In this document: positions 1-6,324 of the stretch, one piece after another | How the letters are laid out: the number at the start of each line of letters is the position of its first letter | How positions within the stretch are numbered: the first letter of the stretch is position 1 | NCBI GenBank assembly: GCA_041477005.1 | Contig: JBGOUJ010000447.1 | Span: forward strand, 1 to 6,482 | DNA length: 6,482 nucleotides | Reading direction: 5' to 3' | Source: JBGOUJ01 sp041477005 | GTDB taxonomy: Bacteria > Acidobacteriota > Terriglobia > Bryobacterales > JACQDG01 | Notes under the pieces: model-generated | The model's input: only the letters and a program-made list of their open reading frames with translations | The model's database searches: none | What the model was told of the DNA's origin: nothing | Made by a program: the position numbers and the translations under genes

Positions 1-96
1 CATTCGAGCTGATGGGTGTGGCTGCTGCCCCACGTGTGTGTGGCCCGGGGAAGCGCCTGTGATGGCGAGATGATCCCTGGCTTTTCTTCTTAAGCT
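1..96. other. 5' flank of the kinase gene, no gene assigned
   Basis: I see no supportable gene here. Two forward frames are open from the left edge, one ending in TGA at 60-62 and the other in TGA at 71-73. Either could be the tail of an upstream gene, but with about 20 codons each nothing can be recognised. No good -35/-10 pair is visible. A short CCAC/GTGG inverted repeat (30-33 with 40-43) lies in a GTGTGT stretch. The last 16 bases before the kinase ATG are pyrimidine-rich and contain no Shine-Dalgarno-like GGAG or GAGG. Confidence 0.5.
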
Positions 97-3000
97 ATGG
101 CTGCCCTGACGAAAATCAAAGGCCGCTACGAGATCCGCCAGGTCCTCGGCCAGGGTGGGATGGGCGTGGTCTATCGCGCTTACGACTCGCTGATCAAGCG
201 CGAGGTGGCGCTCAAGACCATCCGCGACATCCCGGACCGGACGGCGCTCGACCTGTTCTACAAAGAGTGCGACGTGCTGGCCTCGATGAGCCACCCCAAC
301 ATCGTCGAGATTTTCGATCTCGGCGAGTTCGAGGAAGACGGCGCCAACAAGCCCTATTTCGTCATGCCCCTGCTGCCGGGGGTGACGCTCGATCAGTTGA
401 TCCGCACCTCCAGCCAGCGCCTGACCGTGGACCGCTCGATCGACATCATGTGCCAGACCTGCCGCGGCCTGCAGGCGGCGCACGATCGGGGCCTGGTGCA
501 CCGCGATCTTAAGCCGAGCAACATCTTCGTGATGGAAGACGACTCGGTGAAGATCATCGATTTCGGCGTGGCCCACATGGTCGATACGCGCTCGACCATG
601 GGCCATAAAGGCACGCTGCTCTACATGGCGCCGGAGCAGATCGAGATGAAGCCGCCCTCGGCGCTTTCCGACATTTTCTCGCTGGGCGTGGTCTTCTACG
701 AAACCTTCACCCGCCGCCGGCCCTTCGAGCGCCCCAGCACCGGCGAGATCGCCCAGGCCATCATGCACCTGATACCGCCGCCGGTCTCGGACCTGAATCC
801 GGCGGTGAGCCAGGCGATCAGCCGGGTGATCCACAAGGCCATGGCCAAGCAGCCCTGGCACCGCTTTTCCAGCGCCCGCGAGTTTGCCGACACGCTGCAG
901 AAGGCGCAGCGCAACGAGTCGATCGAGTTCTTCGACCCCAACCGTATTCAGCCGCGCATCCAGCGCGCCACCAAGGCCTTTGAGCAGGCCGACTATCAGT
1001 TCGCGGCCGAAATCCTGAGCGAGCTGGAGGCCGAGGGCCACGTCGATCCGGCGATTTCGCTGCTGCGCCGCCAAATCGATCAGGCCACCCGCCAGAAGAC
1101 GATCCTGCAGTTGCTCGACAGCGCGCGCACACGGTTCGAGGAGGAAGAGTATCCCCTGGCGCTGCAGAAGATCCAGGACGTCCTGCAGCTCGATCCCAAC
1201 AATGCGGCGGCGCTCTCGCTCAAGACCAGCATCGAGAACAAGCGTAGCGAGACGAAGATCGACGACTGGTACCGCCTGGCCCGGCAGCACATCGAGAACC
1301 ACGCCTTCAGCCATGCCCGGCAGGCGCTGCAAAACGTCCTGCAACTGCGGCCCAAGGAGACCCGCGCCCAGCAATTGCTGCAGGATGTCGACCGCAAGGA
1401 GCAGGAATACATCAAGGCGCGGCAGGAGAAGCAGCAGCTTTACCAGGCCTCGCTCGAAGCCTGGCAAAACGGCGAGGTCAGCGTCGCCTTAACCAAGCTC
1501 GAAAAGCTGCTGGATCTCGATCGCCGCGTTCCGGACACGTCGGCTCCCGAGCAGGGCGCCACCTATCAGAATTTCTACAATCAGGTCCGCTCCGAGCACG
1601 ACGCCATCAAGAACTCCTACGCCGAGGCGCGCAAACACCTGGAAGGCAGCAACTTCGCCGGGGCCCTGGCCATCTGCAACGAGTACCTGACCAAGCACCC
1701 GGGCCACGCTCTCTTTCAGGCTTTAAAGTTCGACGTCGAGGAGCGCCAGCGGCAGGGCCTTTCGGCCCGCATCGCCGAAGTCGACCGGCTGGTGGAGGCC
1801 GAGCCGGACCTGGAGCGCAAGGTCAACATCCTCAAGGAGGCCGTGGAGACCCATCCCGGCGAGGCGCACTTCGAGCGATCGCTGCGCCTGCTGCGCGATA
1901 AGCGCGACCTGGTGAACTCGATCGTAGCCAAGGCCCGCAACCACGAGGAGCGCAGCCAATTCAACGAGGCCCTGGGTCAGTGGGAGATCCTGCGGACCAT
2001 CTACACGCAATATCCCGGCCTCGCTTTCGAGATGGAGCGGGTAGTCAAGCGCCGGGAGCAGCAGTCTCGGGCCGAAGCCAAGGCGCGCTGGGTCGAGCAG
2101 GTCGATCGGCAGTTGGAGCTGGGGGAGTACAACCGCGCCCAGGAGTTGTTCAAGGATGCCTTGGCCGAATTCCCGGAAGACTCCGAGCTGCTGGAGCTGC
2201 AAAAGCTGGCGCGCCAGGGAGTGGAGCGGGCTGCGGAGGCCCAGCAGTTGCTGGCCAAAGGGCAGGAGCTGTACGCGCTGGGCCAAGCGGCGGAAGGCAT
2301 CGAAACGCTCCGCAAAGCCCAGCAGCTCGATGAGCGCAATCTGGCGATTCGCGCCACCTTGATCGAGACGCTCCTGGAGCGAGCGCGCGCGGTGCTCGAT
2401 ACCGATTGGCGGGCGGCCGAGGAGCTCACCCAGCAGGCCCTCGATCTCGATCCAACCCATACCCAGGCCAAGAGCATTCGGACTCTGGCCTGGGACCAAA
2501 AGCGGGAGGAATTCGTCAATAAATGCGTCTCCACGGCCCGGCAGTTGCAGGCCGCCGGCGACGTGACCAGCGCGATGACGCGGGTGCAGGAAGGCTTGTC
2601 TTCCTATCCCCGCGAGCAGCGGCTGGTGCTATTGCACGGCACCTTGACCAAGTCGCTTCCCGAAGCCCAGCGCCAAACCAGCACGCGGGCGATGGAGGCC
2701 GGCGCCGGGGGGCCGGCACCCTCGCCAAGACCGAGCGAGCGGGCCGGCTTCCCCATGGAAGCCGAGATGACGGCGCCCAGCTTGCGAGACTCGTTGAGCG
2801 GCCAGGCCCGGCAGAGAGACATAGAAGAGTTGCGCCAGCTCGATCAGAACGCCGAAACGATCGCCGACCCGGCCCAGATGCGATTCGTCTCCGAGCGGGC
2901 TCAGAGCATCGCCCGCCAGCACCCCGAGGACGAGGAGGTGCAGTGGATGGCCAGCAGTGTGGAGGAGCATCTGGCTACGGCGACGATGCGGCTGAGGCCG

Positions 3001-5223
3001 CCCTCAGCCCCGCCTCCGGAGGAAACGGGGGCCGCGGTCGGCTCGCCTCCGGCATTCCCCGACTCCACGTCGCCCGCCGCCGGACCACCCCTTGCCCCAC
3101 CGCCCATGGCTGTGCCACCCGAGGGCGCGCCACCGGGGGCTGGGACCACGGCCGCCGGGCAACCTGCGGCGCCGTCCACCCCCGCACCCCCCAAGACAGC
3201 CGCACCTTCCAAAGCTGCGGTAGCGGTTCCTAAGCCGGCGCCCGCCAAACCGAAACCGCCGAAGACAGCCGCCGGCAAACCGCCGCGCTGGATTCTGCCG
3301 GCGGCCGCAGCCCTCGTGCTGGTGGTCATCGGCCTGGTGGTCGCGCCGCGGCTTCGGAAGAAGGCGGTCGTGGCGGGCATAGTAGTCGAGGTCCACACCA
3401 CACCGGCCGGCGCCACCATTCGCATCAACAACCAGGTTCGCGGCAACTCCAATCTGCAACTTGAGCTGCCCGCCGGCTCTTACCAGGTGGAAGCGCTGCT
3501 CGATGGTTATCAACCCGCCGTCGGCTCTATTAATCCCGCACCCGGCGCCCCGGCTTCCCTCGACCTGACCTTGCAGCCGCTGCCGCAAAGCGTCCGGCTG
3601 TTCACCGATCTGGACGCTGGAAAGGTTTTGCTCGACGATCAGCCGGCCGGCGAGCTGCAGGAAGGCCAGTTCGTGATGGACAATGTGGCGCCCGGCCAGC
3701 ACAAGCTGAAGATTTCCGGCGGACGCGAAGAAGCCACGTGGAGCTTCGAGGCAGCGCCGGGATCCGTCCCGGTGATCAGCGGTCCGGTCACAGCCAAGGA
3801 GATTGTGGCGGTCGTGGTTACCAACCTGGGCGGCAAGGCGCACGTGCAGTCGAGCGTCACGCCCCTTAAGGTTAGCCTGGACGGCCAGCCCGCCGGCGAG
3901 GTCGGACCGAACGGCCTGGACCTCAGCAACGTCTCGCTCGGCAACCACGAGCTGAAGCTCGGCGAAGGGAAGGACGAGCGCAAAATGATCATGGGCGCCG
4001 GCTCCACGCCCACTCTCACGGCCTTCCTGAAGTCCGATCGCAACGTCGGCACCCTGGTGATCGACACCGGCGAAGACAACGTCCGCGTGTTCCTCAACGG
4101 TAAAGAGCAGCGGCGCCCGACCCGCCGCGGCCAGTTGCGCATTCCCAACCTGGCCGTGAAGGATTACCTGGTAAAAGTCATGAAGGACGGCTTCCAGCAG
4201 GAGGCCGAGCAGAAGGTCGAGATTCGCAAAGGCGACGAGGCCAAAGTCGAGTTCAAGCTGAAGCCGGTGCCCACCGTGGCATCTTTGGTGATCAAAGGCG
4301 CGCCGCCGGGGACGCAGGTGCTGCTGGATGGCAAAGCGATCGGCACGGTGCAGCCCGACGGCACTCTTTCCCAACCCAACCTCAGCCCGGGCGATCACAC
4401 CATTGAGCTGCACAGGGACCAGTTCCGGCCCAAGAGGATCAGCAAGCACTTCAATGCCGGCGAGACCGTGCAACTGGGCGGCAGCGATGTTGCCCTGGAG
4501 CGGGCGGGCGGTACCTTGCGGCTGACCGTCGCCCCGCCCGACAGCCGCATCACCATGGCTCGCGCCGGCGAGCAGCCTCGCCCGGTCACTGATACCACGC
4601 TGACGCTGCCCGAAGGAAGCTATACTTTCGTGGCCCGCGCCCCCAACTACGCTGACAAGACCGTCACCGTCCAGCTTGGCAGCGGCGAAAACAAGACCGT
4701 CGATTTGACGCTTGTGGCCCAGAAGGCGGCTAAGGCGGCGGTGGCCAAGGGTGGAATGACCGATTGGGAAAATCCGGATGGCTGGGTCAACGAGGGCAAG
4801 TGGTCCGTCCACAAGGGCGGGGGTTTCGTGACGTACAAGGCGACGTCCACCTCCGGCGCGTTTGTCTTCACGGTGTCGCTGCGCAGGGGCCGCCGGCTGC
4901 AATGGTTCATCAACCGCACCGACGAACGGAGTTACGCCTTGTTCCAGATGGACAAGAAGTTCTTCTATCGGGACCAGGTGACGGGCGGTAAGACCACCGA
5001 GATTTCCAAGGTCCCGCACGGGATGAACAAGCAGGATTACTACACCATCGAGATCGACGTCAGCGCGACCGGCGTGGTCCACAAGATCCACGATGGGGAA
5101 AAGTGGAATACCCTGGACGAGTGGATCGACTCCACCCGCAACTTCTCGACCGGCAGCTTCGGGTTCCTGATTCCCGGCAGCGACCAGGTGGCGCTGTCGA
5201 ACTTCAGCTTCACCCCGAAATAA
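97..5223 (+). CDS. Transmembrane PknB-type Ser/Thr protein kinase with TPR, PEGA and LamG-like sensor domains
   Basis: This is a 1708-residue receptor kinase that should phosphorylate Ser/Thr of unknown partners. The kinase domain (about 11-270) is complete: glycine loop GQGGMG (18-23), VALK lysine K40, alpha-C glutamate E57, HRDLKPSN (D137 catalytic, N142), DFG (155-157), a T164/S166/T167 activation segment, GTLLYMAPE (APE at 178-180), D192 in DIFSLG, and a late R256 in HRFSSAREF. It looks active. TPR-like helices follow (about 290-850), then a Pro-rich linker, one hydrophobic span (1065-1083), six PEGA-like units (1095-1543) and a LamG/DUF1080-like domain (about 1554-1708). By family precedent the kinase and TPRs are cytoplasmic and the rest extracytoplasmic. 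The start is well bounded: an in-frame TAA lies at 91-93, two codons upstream, and any later ATG would cut the glycine loop. No Shine-Dalgarno sequence precedes it. The protein is far longer than a typical PknB (about 600 residues). Its specific substrate and ligand cannot be read from the sequence. Confidence 0.95.
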   Translation: MAALTKIKGRYEIRQVLGQGGMGVVYRAYDSLIKREVALKTIRDIPDRTALDLFYKECDVLASMSHPNIVEIFDLGEFEEDGANKPYFVMPLLPGVTLDQLIRTSSQRLTVDRSIDIMCQTCRGLQAAHDRGLVHRDLKPSNIFVMEDDSVKIIDFGVAHMVDTRSTMGHKGTLLYMAPEQIEMKPPSALSDIFSLGVVFYETFTRRRPFERPSTGEIAQAIMHLIPPPVSDLNPAVSQAISRVIHKAMAKQPWHRFSSAREFADTLQKAQRNESIEFFDPNRIQPRIQRATKAFEQADYQFAAEILSELEAEGHVDPAISLLRRQIDQATRQKTILQLLDSARTRFEEEEYPLALQKIQDVLQLDPNNAAALSLKTSIENKRSETKIDDWYRLARQHIENHAFSHARQALQNVLQLRPKETRAQQLLQDVDRKEQEYIKARQEKQQLYQASLEAWQNGEVSVALTKLEKLLDLDRRVPDTSAPEQGATYQNFYNQVRSEHDAIKNSYAEARKHLEGSNFAGALAICNEYLTKHPGHALFQALKFDVEERQRQGLSARIAEVDRLVEAEPDLERKVNILKEAVETHPGEAHFERSLRLLRDKRDLVNSIVAKARNHEERSQFNEALGQWEILRTIYTQYPGLAFEMERVVKRREQQSRAEAKARWVEQVDRQLELGEYNRAQELFKDALAEFPEDSELLELQKLARQGVERAAEAQQLLAKGQELYALGQAAEGIETLRKAQQLDERNLAIRATLIETLLERARAVLDTDWRAAEELTQQALDLDPTHTQAKSIRTLAWDQKREEFVNKCVSTARQLQAAGDVTSAMTRVQEGLSSYPREQRLVLLHGTLTKSLPEAQRQTSTRAMEAGAGGPAPSPRPSERAGFPMEAEMTAPSLRDSLSGQARQRDIEELRQLDQNAETIADPAQMRFVSERAQSIARQHPEDEEVQWMASSVEEHLATATMRLRPPSAPPPEETGAAVGSPPAFPDSTSPAAGPPLAPPPMAVPPEGAPPGAGTTAAGQPAAPSTPAPPKTAAPSKAAVAVPKPAPAKPKPPKTAAGKPPRWILPAAAALVLVVIGLVVAPRLRKKAVVAGIVVEVHTTPAGATIRINNQVRGNSNLQLELPAGSYQVEALLDGYQPAVGSINPAPGAPASLDLTLQPLPQSVRLFTDLDAGKVLLDDQPAGELQEGQFVMDNVAPGQHKLKISGGREEATWSFEAAPGSVPVISGPVTAKEIVAVVVTNLGGKAHVQSSVTPLKVSLDGQPAGEVGPNGLDLSNVSLGNHELKLGEGKDERKMIMGAGSTPTLTAFLKSDRNVGTLVIDTGEDNVRVFLNGKEQRRPTRRGQLRIPNLAVKDYLVKVMKDGFQQEAEQKVEIRKGDEAKVEFKLKPVPTVASLVIKGAPPGTQVLLDGKAIGTVQPDGTLSQPNLSPGDHTIELHRDQFRPKRISKHFNAGETVQLGGSDVALERAGGTLRLTVAPPDSRITMARAGEQPRPVTDTTLTLPEGSYTFVARAPNYADKTVTVQLGSGENKTVDLTLVAQKAAKAAVAKGGMTDWENPDGWVNEGKWSVHKGGGFVTYKATSTSGAFVFTVSLRRGRRLQWFINRTDERSYALFQMDKKFFYRDQVTGGKTTEISKVPHGMNKQDYYTIEIDVSATGVVHKIHDGEKWNTLDEWIDSTRNFSTGSFGFLIPGSDQVALSNFSFTPK
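967..2634 (+). repeat. TPR-like helical repeat array inside the kinase (residues about 291-846)
   Basis: About ten helix-turn-helix units share a TPR-like pattern: a small residue-rich first helix, a turn with G/E/Y, then A..A, and usually an LDP- or FPE-type end. Clear units begin near residues 341 (DSARTRF...LQLDPNN), 393 (RLARQHI...LQLRPKE), 450, 509, 611, 668, 720, 761 and 811. A degenerate unit lies near 562-600. Several successive units are spaced about 50-60 residues apart rather than the canonical 34, because long charged helices rich in Q, E, K and R join them. The role is inferred to be a protein-interaction scaffold or a rigid stalk between kinase and membrane. A further short helical segment (about 905-962) precedes the linker. 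Confidence 0.8.
2992..3345 (+). other. Pro/Ala/Lys-rich linker and single transmembrane segment (residues 966-1083)
   Basis: Residues 966-1064 are low-complexity, dominated by Pro and Ala and becoming Lys-rich (PAKPKPPK) close to the membrane. Residues 1065-1083 (WILPAAAALVLVVIGLVVA) form the only strong hydrophobic span in the protein. It is followed by PRLRKK. Basic residues flank both sides, so charge alone does not settle the orientation. The N-in, C-out topology is inferred from other bacterial kinases of this layout. Confidence 0.85.
3379..4725 (+). repeat. Six tandem PEGA-like beta domains inside the kinase (residues 1095-1543)
   Basis: Approximate units are 1095-1161, 1165-1235, 1236-1312, 1316-1391, 1393-1467 and 1473-1543. 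Unit 1 has the classical signature: TTPAGATI, then LPAGSYQVEALLDGYQP. Units 4 and 6 keep the same form (for example LPEGSYTFVARAPNY in unit 6). Units 2, 3 and 5 form a second subtype with a shared core: LDxQPAGE or LDGKAIG, then a N(V/L)xxGxH turn followed by K or E and L. Units 2 and 3 resemble each other most. PEGA domains are common in extracytoplasmic parts of surface proteins and probably bind envelope components or act as spacers. I infer a rod that presents the C-terminal domain away from the membrane. Confidence 0.8.
4756..5220 (+). other. C-terminal LamG/DUF1080-like concanavalin-type domain of the kinase (residues 1554-1708)
   Basis: The segment opens with TDWENPDGWVNEGKWSVHKG, close to the W-x-N-P-D-G-W...G-x-W-x-V opening that I associate with DUF1080 (3-keto-disaccharide hydrolase family) and related LamG-like folds. 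It ends with GSFGFLIPGSDQVALSNFSF, the usual last strands in which a G-x-x-G-F-x-I-x-G-x-x-x-V motif precedes a final N-F-x-F strand. Together these suggest a carbohydrate-facing beta sandwich. I cannot identify catalytic residues, so a binding or sensing role is more likely than hydrolysis. The fold call is moderately firm and the exact family is uncertain. Confidence 0.6.
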
Positions 5224-5253
5224 ACCGCAGATGAACGCAGAGGAACGCAGATG
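5224..5253 (+). repeat. Three tandem 10-base CGCAG repeats spanning the intergenic gap and the thuA-like start codon
   Basis: The copies are ACCGCAGATG (5224-5233), AACGCAGAGG (5234-5243) and AACGCAGATG (5244-5253). They fill the whole 27-base gap and include the ATG of the next gene. The middle copy supplies the GAGG Shine-Dalgarno core and the third supplies the start codon. From memory, CGCAGATGAACGCAGA-type repeats are widespread intergenic elements in several bacterial phyla. That is a recollection, not a search result. Confidence 0.85.
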
Positions 5254-5254
5254 A
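5231..5254 (+). CDS. Possible 7-codon upstream ORF (MNAEERR) overlapping the thuA-like start
   Basis: The ATG in the first CGCAG repeat opens a frame reading MNAEERR and then TGA at 5252-5254. That stop overlaps the start codon of the downstream gene as ATGA. A ribosome ending at the kinase stop (5221-5223) would be 8 bases from this ATG, so termination-reinitiation coupling is conceivable. No Shine-Dalgarno sequence precedes this ATG. It could simply be an accident of the repeat. Confidence 0.15.
   Translation: MNAEERR
5239..5244 (+). promoter_or_regulatory. Ribosome binding site for the ThuA-domain gene
   Basis: AGAGGA, with core GAGG at 5240-5243, lies seven bases before the ATG at 5251, a normal spacing. 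Together with the signal peptide that begins immediately after the ATG, it fixes this start. The site lies inside the CGCAG repeat. Confidence 0.7.
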
Positions 5255-5988
5255 AAACCTTGCTGCTGGCGCTTCTGGCCGCATCCCTGGCTTCCGGGCA
5301 GAACGCTTCCGCTGTCTATCAAGCGGCCAAGCGGCCGCGGGCGCTGGCGTTGATCGGGGACCGCTACCATAGCCCGGTTTACATCCGGGACGGACTGGCC
5401 CCGGCGTTTGTCCGCGAGAATATTCCGGTCACGTTTATCGAAAATGACCAGGCCCTGAATGCTGCGGCGTTGCAGGATTACCAGTTGCTGGTGATCCTGC
5501 GCGACGGCATGAACTGGCCGAGCGGCTACGACAAGCCGCACGTCCAGTGGATGACCGACGCCCAGCAGCAGGCCATCTGGGATTTCGTGAACCACGGCGG
5601 CGGCTTCCTGCCCCTGCACAACGCCCAGGGCATCTACCCGCCCGGCGGCCTTTACTACAAGCTGCTCGGCGGCGATTACGGCGGCCACCCCAAGCCCTAC
5701 GTCTTTACCGTCCGCATCGAGAACAGGAACCACCCCGTCGCCGCCGGAGTGGAGGATTTCGAGATCTTCGACGAGCAGCACATGTGCAAGTATTACCTCG
5801 ACAACGAGCACCTGCTGCTGCGCTCGATCGCCCGCGACAACACCGCCGCCCCCGCCGGCTGGTGGCGCGAGGTGGGCCAGGGCCGCCTCTGCTACCTGGC
5901 CCCCGGCCACACCCCCGAAGCCCTCGGCCACCCCATGATGCAGCGCCTGCTGCGCAACGCGATGCGCTGGTGTTTGAGGGTGGAGTAG
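5251..5988 (+). CDS. Secreted ThuA-domain protein (class I glutamine amidotransferase-like fold)
   Basis: This 245-residue protein is exported. It begins MKTLLLALLAASLASG, a typical signal peptide, with cleavage likely after G16 (ASG|Q) or A21 (ASA|V). No lipobox cysteine is present. The mature part is one ThuA domain: LALIGDRYHSP (H40), YQLLVILRDG, NHGGGFLPLHN (114-124), LLGGDYGGHP, NHPVAAGVEDFEIFDEQH (H161, E175, H177) and CYLAPGHTPEALGHP (H220, H227). The family is named after Sinorhizobium ThuA of trehalose utilisation and adopts a class I glutamine amidotransferase-like fold. No Cys sits in the GGGFLPLHN elbow, so glutaminase chemistry is unlikely. A role in sugar or glycoside metabolism is the family expectation. 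The substrate is unknown, so I give no gene symbol. It lies 27 bases after the kinase on the same strand, probably in one operon. Cytoplasmic ThuA proteins lack the signal peptide seen here. Confidence 0.88.
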   Translation: MKTLLLALLAASLASGQNASAVYQAAKRPRALALIGDRYHSPVYIRDGLAPAFVRENIPVTFIENDQALNAAALQDYQLLVILRDGMNWPSGYDKPHVQWMTDAQQQAIWDFVNHGGGFLPLHNAQGIYPPGGLYYKLLGGDYGGHPKPYVFTVRIENRNHPVAAGVEDFEIFDEQHMCKYYLDNEHLLLRSIARDNTAAPAGWWREVGQGRLCYLAPGHTPEALGHPMMQRLLRNAMRWCLRVE

Positions 5989-6013
5989 TCCCGCTGCGAG
6001 TTCCGCGCACCAC

Positions 6014-6100
6014 AACCGCTCCCTCCGGGGCGGAAGGCGCACCCGGGCTCGTCGCGACGACGACCACCGCTCCGTCACCGGCCCGGAAAGTCCGGGCTCG
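6014..6100 (+). repeat. Pair of imperfect GC-rich direct repeats downstream of the ThuA-domain gene
   Basis: Copy A (6014-6051) and copy B (6065-6100) share ACCGCTCC near the left end, a CGGAA block in the middle and CGGGCTCG at the right end, with small gaps between. Between the copies sits the 12-base perfect palindrome TCGTCGCGACGA (6049-6060). This resembles a repetitive extragenic element. It sits 25 bases after the stop codon, where such elements often protect or end a transcript. Confidence 0.5.
6081..6097 (+). terminator. Strong GC hairpin 93 bases after the ThuA-domain gene, possible transcript 3' end
   Basis: GCCCGGA (6081-6087) pairs perfectly with TCCGGGC (6091-6097) around an AAG loop. 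No T-tract follows, so it is not a canonical intrinsic terminator. It could be a pause or mRNA-stabilising hairpin, or simply part of repeat copy B. Confidence 0.3.
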
Positions 6101-6233
6101 GCTAGCTATTATAGTGGACCGTGAGTGTGCGCCGAGTGAGCGACTGGAGGCCTGCACTCTCGCTAATTGCGAGAAGAATACCTCGGACGGGACGCGCCGG
6201 AAGGTCATTTTCTCAATCTAACCGTCCATAATT

Positions 6234-6290
6234 CACGCGGGAATTGCCGGGCGTGACCCCTCCACGCGATGAAACTTGTTCGTCTTTTTT
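6234..6290 (+). terminator. Alternating CACGC/GCGTG stems followed by a T-tract
   Basis: CACGC (6234-6238), GCGTG (6251-6255) and CACGC (6263-6267) allow two alternative 5-bp stems that share the middle segment. A T-rich run (TCTTTTTT, 6283-6290) begins 15 bases after the last element. That is too far for a normal intrinsic terminator. The T-tract abuts the -35 box of the next promoter and may instead act as an UP-like element. Confidence 0.2.
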
Positions 6291-6291
6291 C

Positions 6292-6320
6292 TTGACCTGA
6301 CTAGAAACTGATGATACGGT
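6292..6320 (+). promoter_or_regulatory. Candidate sigma-70 promoter with extended -10
   Basis: The -35 box is TTGACC (6292-6297, 5 of 6 to consensus). After a 17-base spacer comes TACGGT (6315-6320), which keeps the key T, A and final T of the -10 box. It is preceded by TG at 6312-6313, forming an extended -10 (TGA-TACGGT). A T-tract directly upstream resembles an UP element. Transcription would start near 6326-6328 and run rightward out of the window. Confidence 0.5.
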
Positions 6321-6324
6321 CGGC

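Noticed and set aside
2..73. C-terminal tail of an upstream gene
   Set aside because: Two overlapping frames are open from the left edge and end at 62 and 73. Neither is long enough or distinctive enough to prefer.
1723..2499. A 258-codon minus-strand frame inside the TPR region
   Set aside because: Its Leu/Gly/Gln-rich composition is what the complement of Gln/Glu/Ala-rich helical codons gives. No start signal or family match is visible.
3004..6078. A 1024-codon open frame on the minus strand
   Set aside because: Its codons are the exact reverse complements of the codons of both forward genes, which share one register (both starts are 1 modulo 3). In that register stops appear only where the forward genes use TTA, CTA or TCA, which are rare in GC-rich coding sequence. 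The product is low-complexity and spans two unrelated genes and their gap, so it is a shadow.
6078..6100. Resemblance to the conserved GGAAAGTCCGGGCTC of RNase P RNA
   Set aside because: Only this short string matches. The other conserved RNase P blocks, including the 3' ACAGAA...CCGGCTTA motif, are absent at plausible distances, and the string is explained by a simple hairpin.
5547..6221. A 224-codon forward frame overlapping the ThuA-domain gene and the spacer
   Set aside because: The product is dominated by Arg, Pro and Ala with no recognisable domain, and it lies out of frame inside a well-supported gene.
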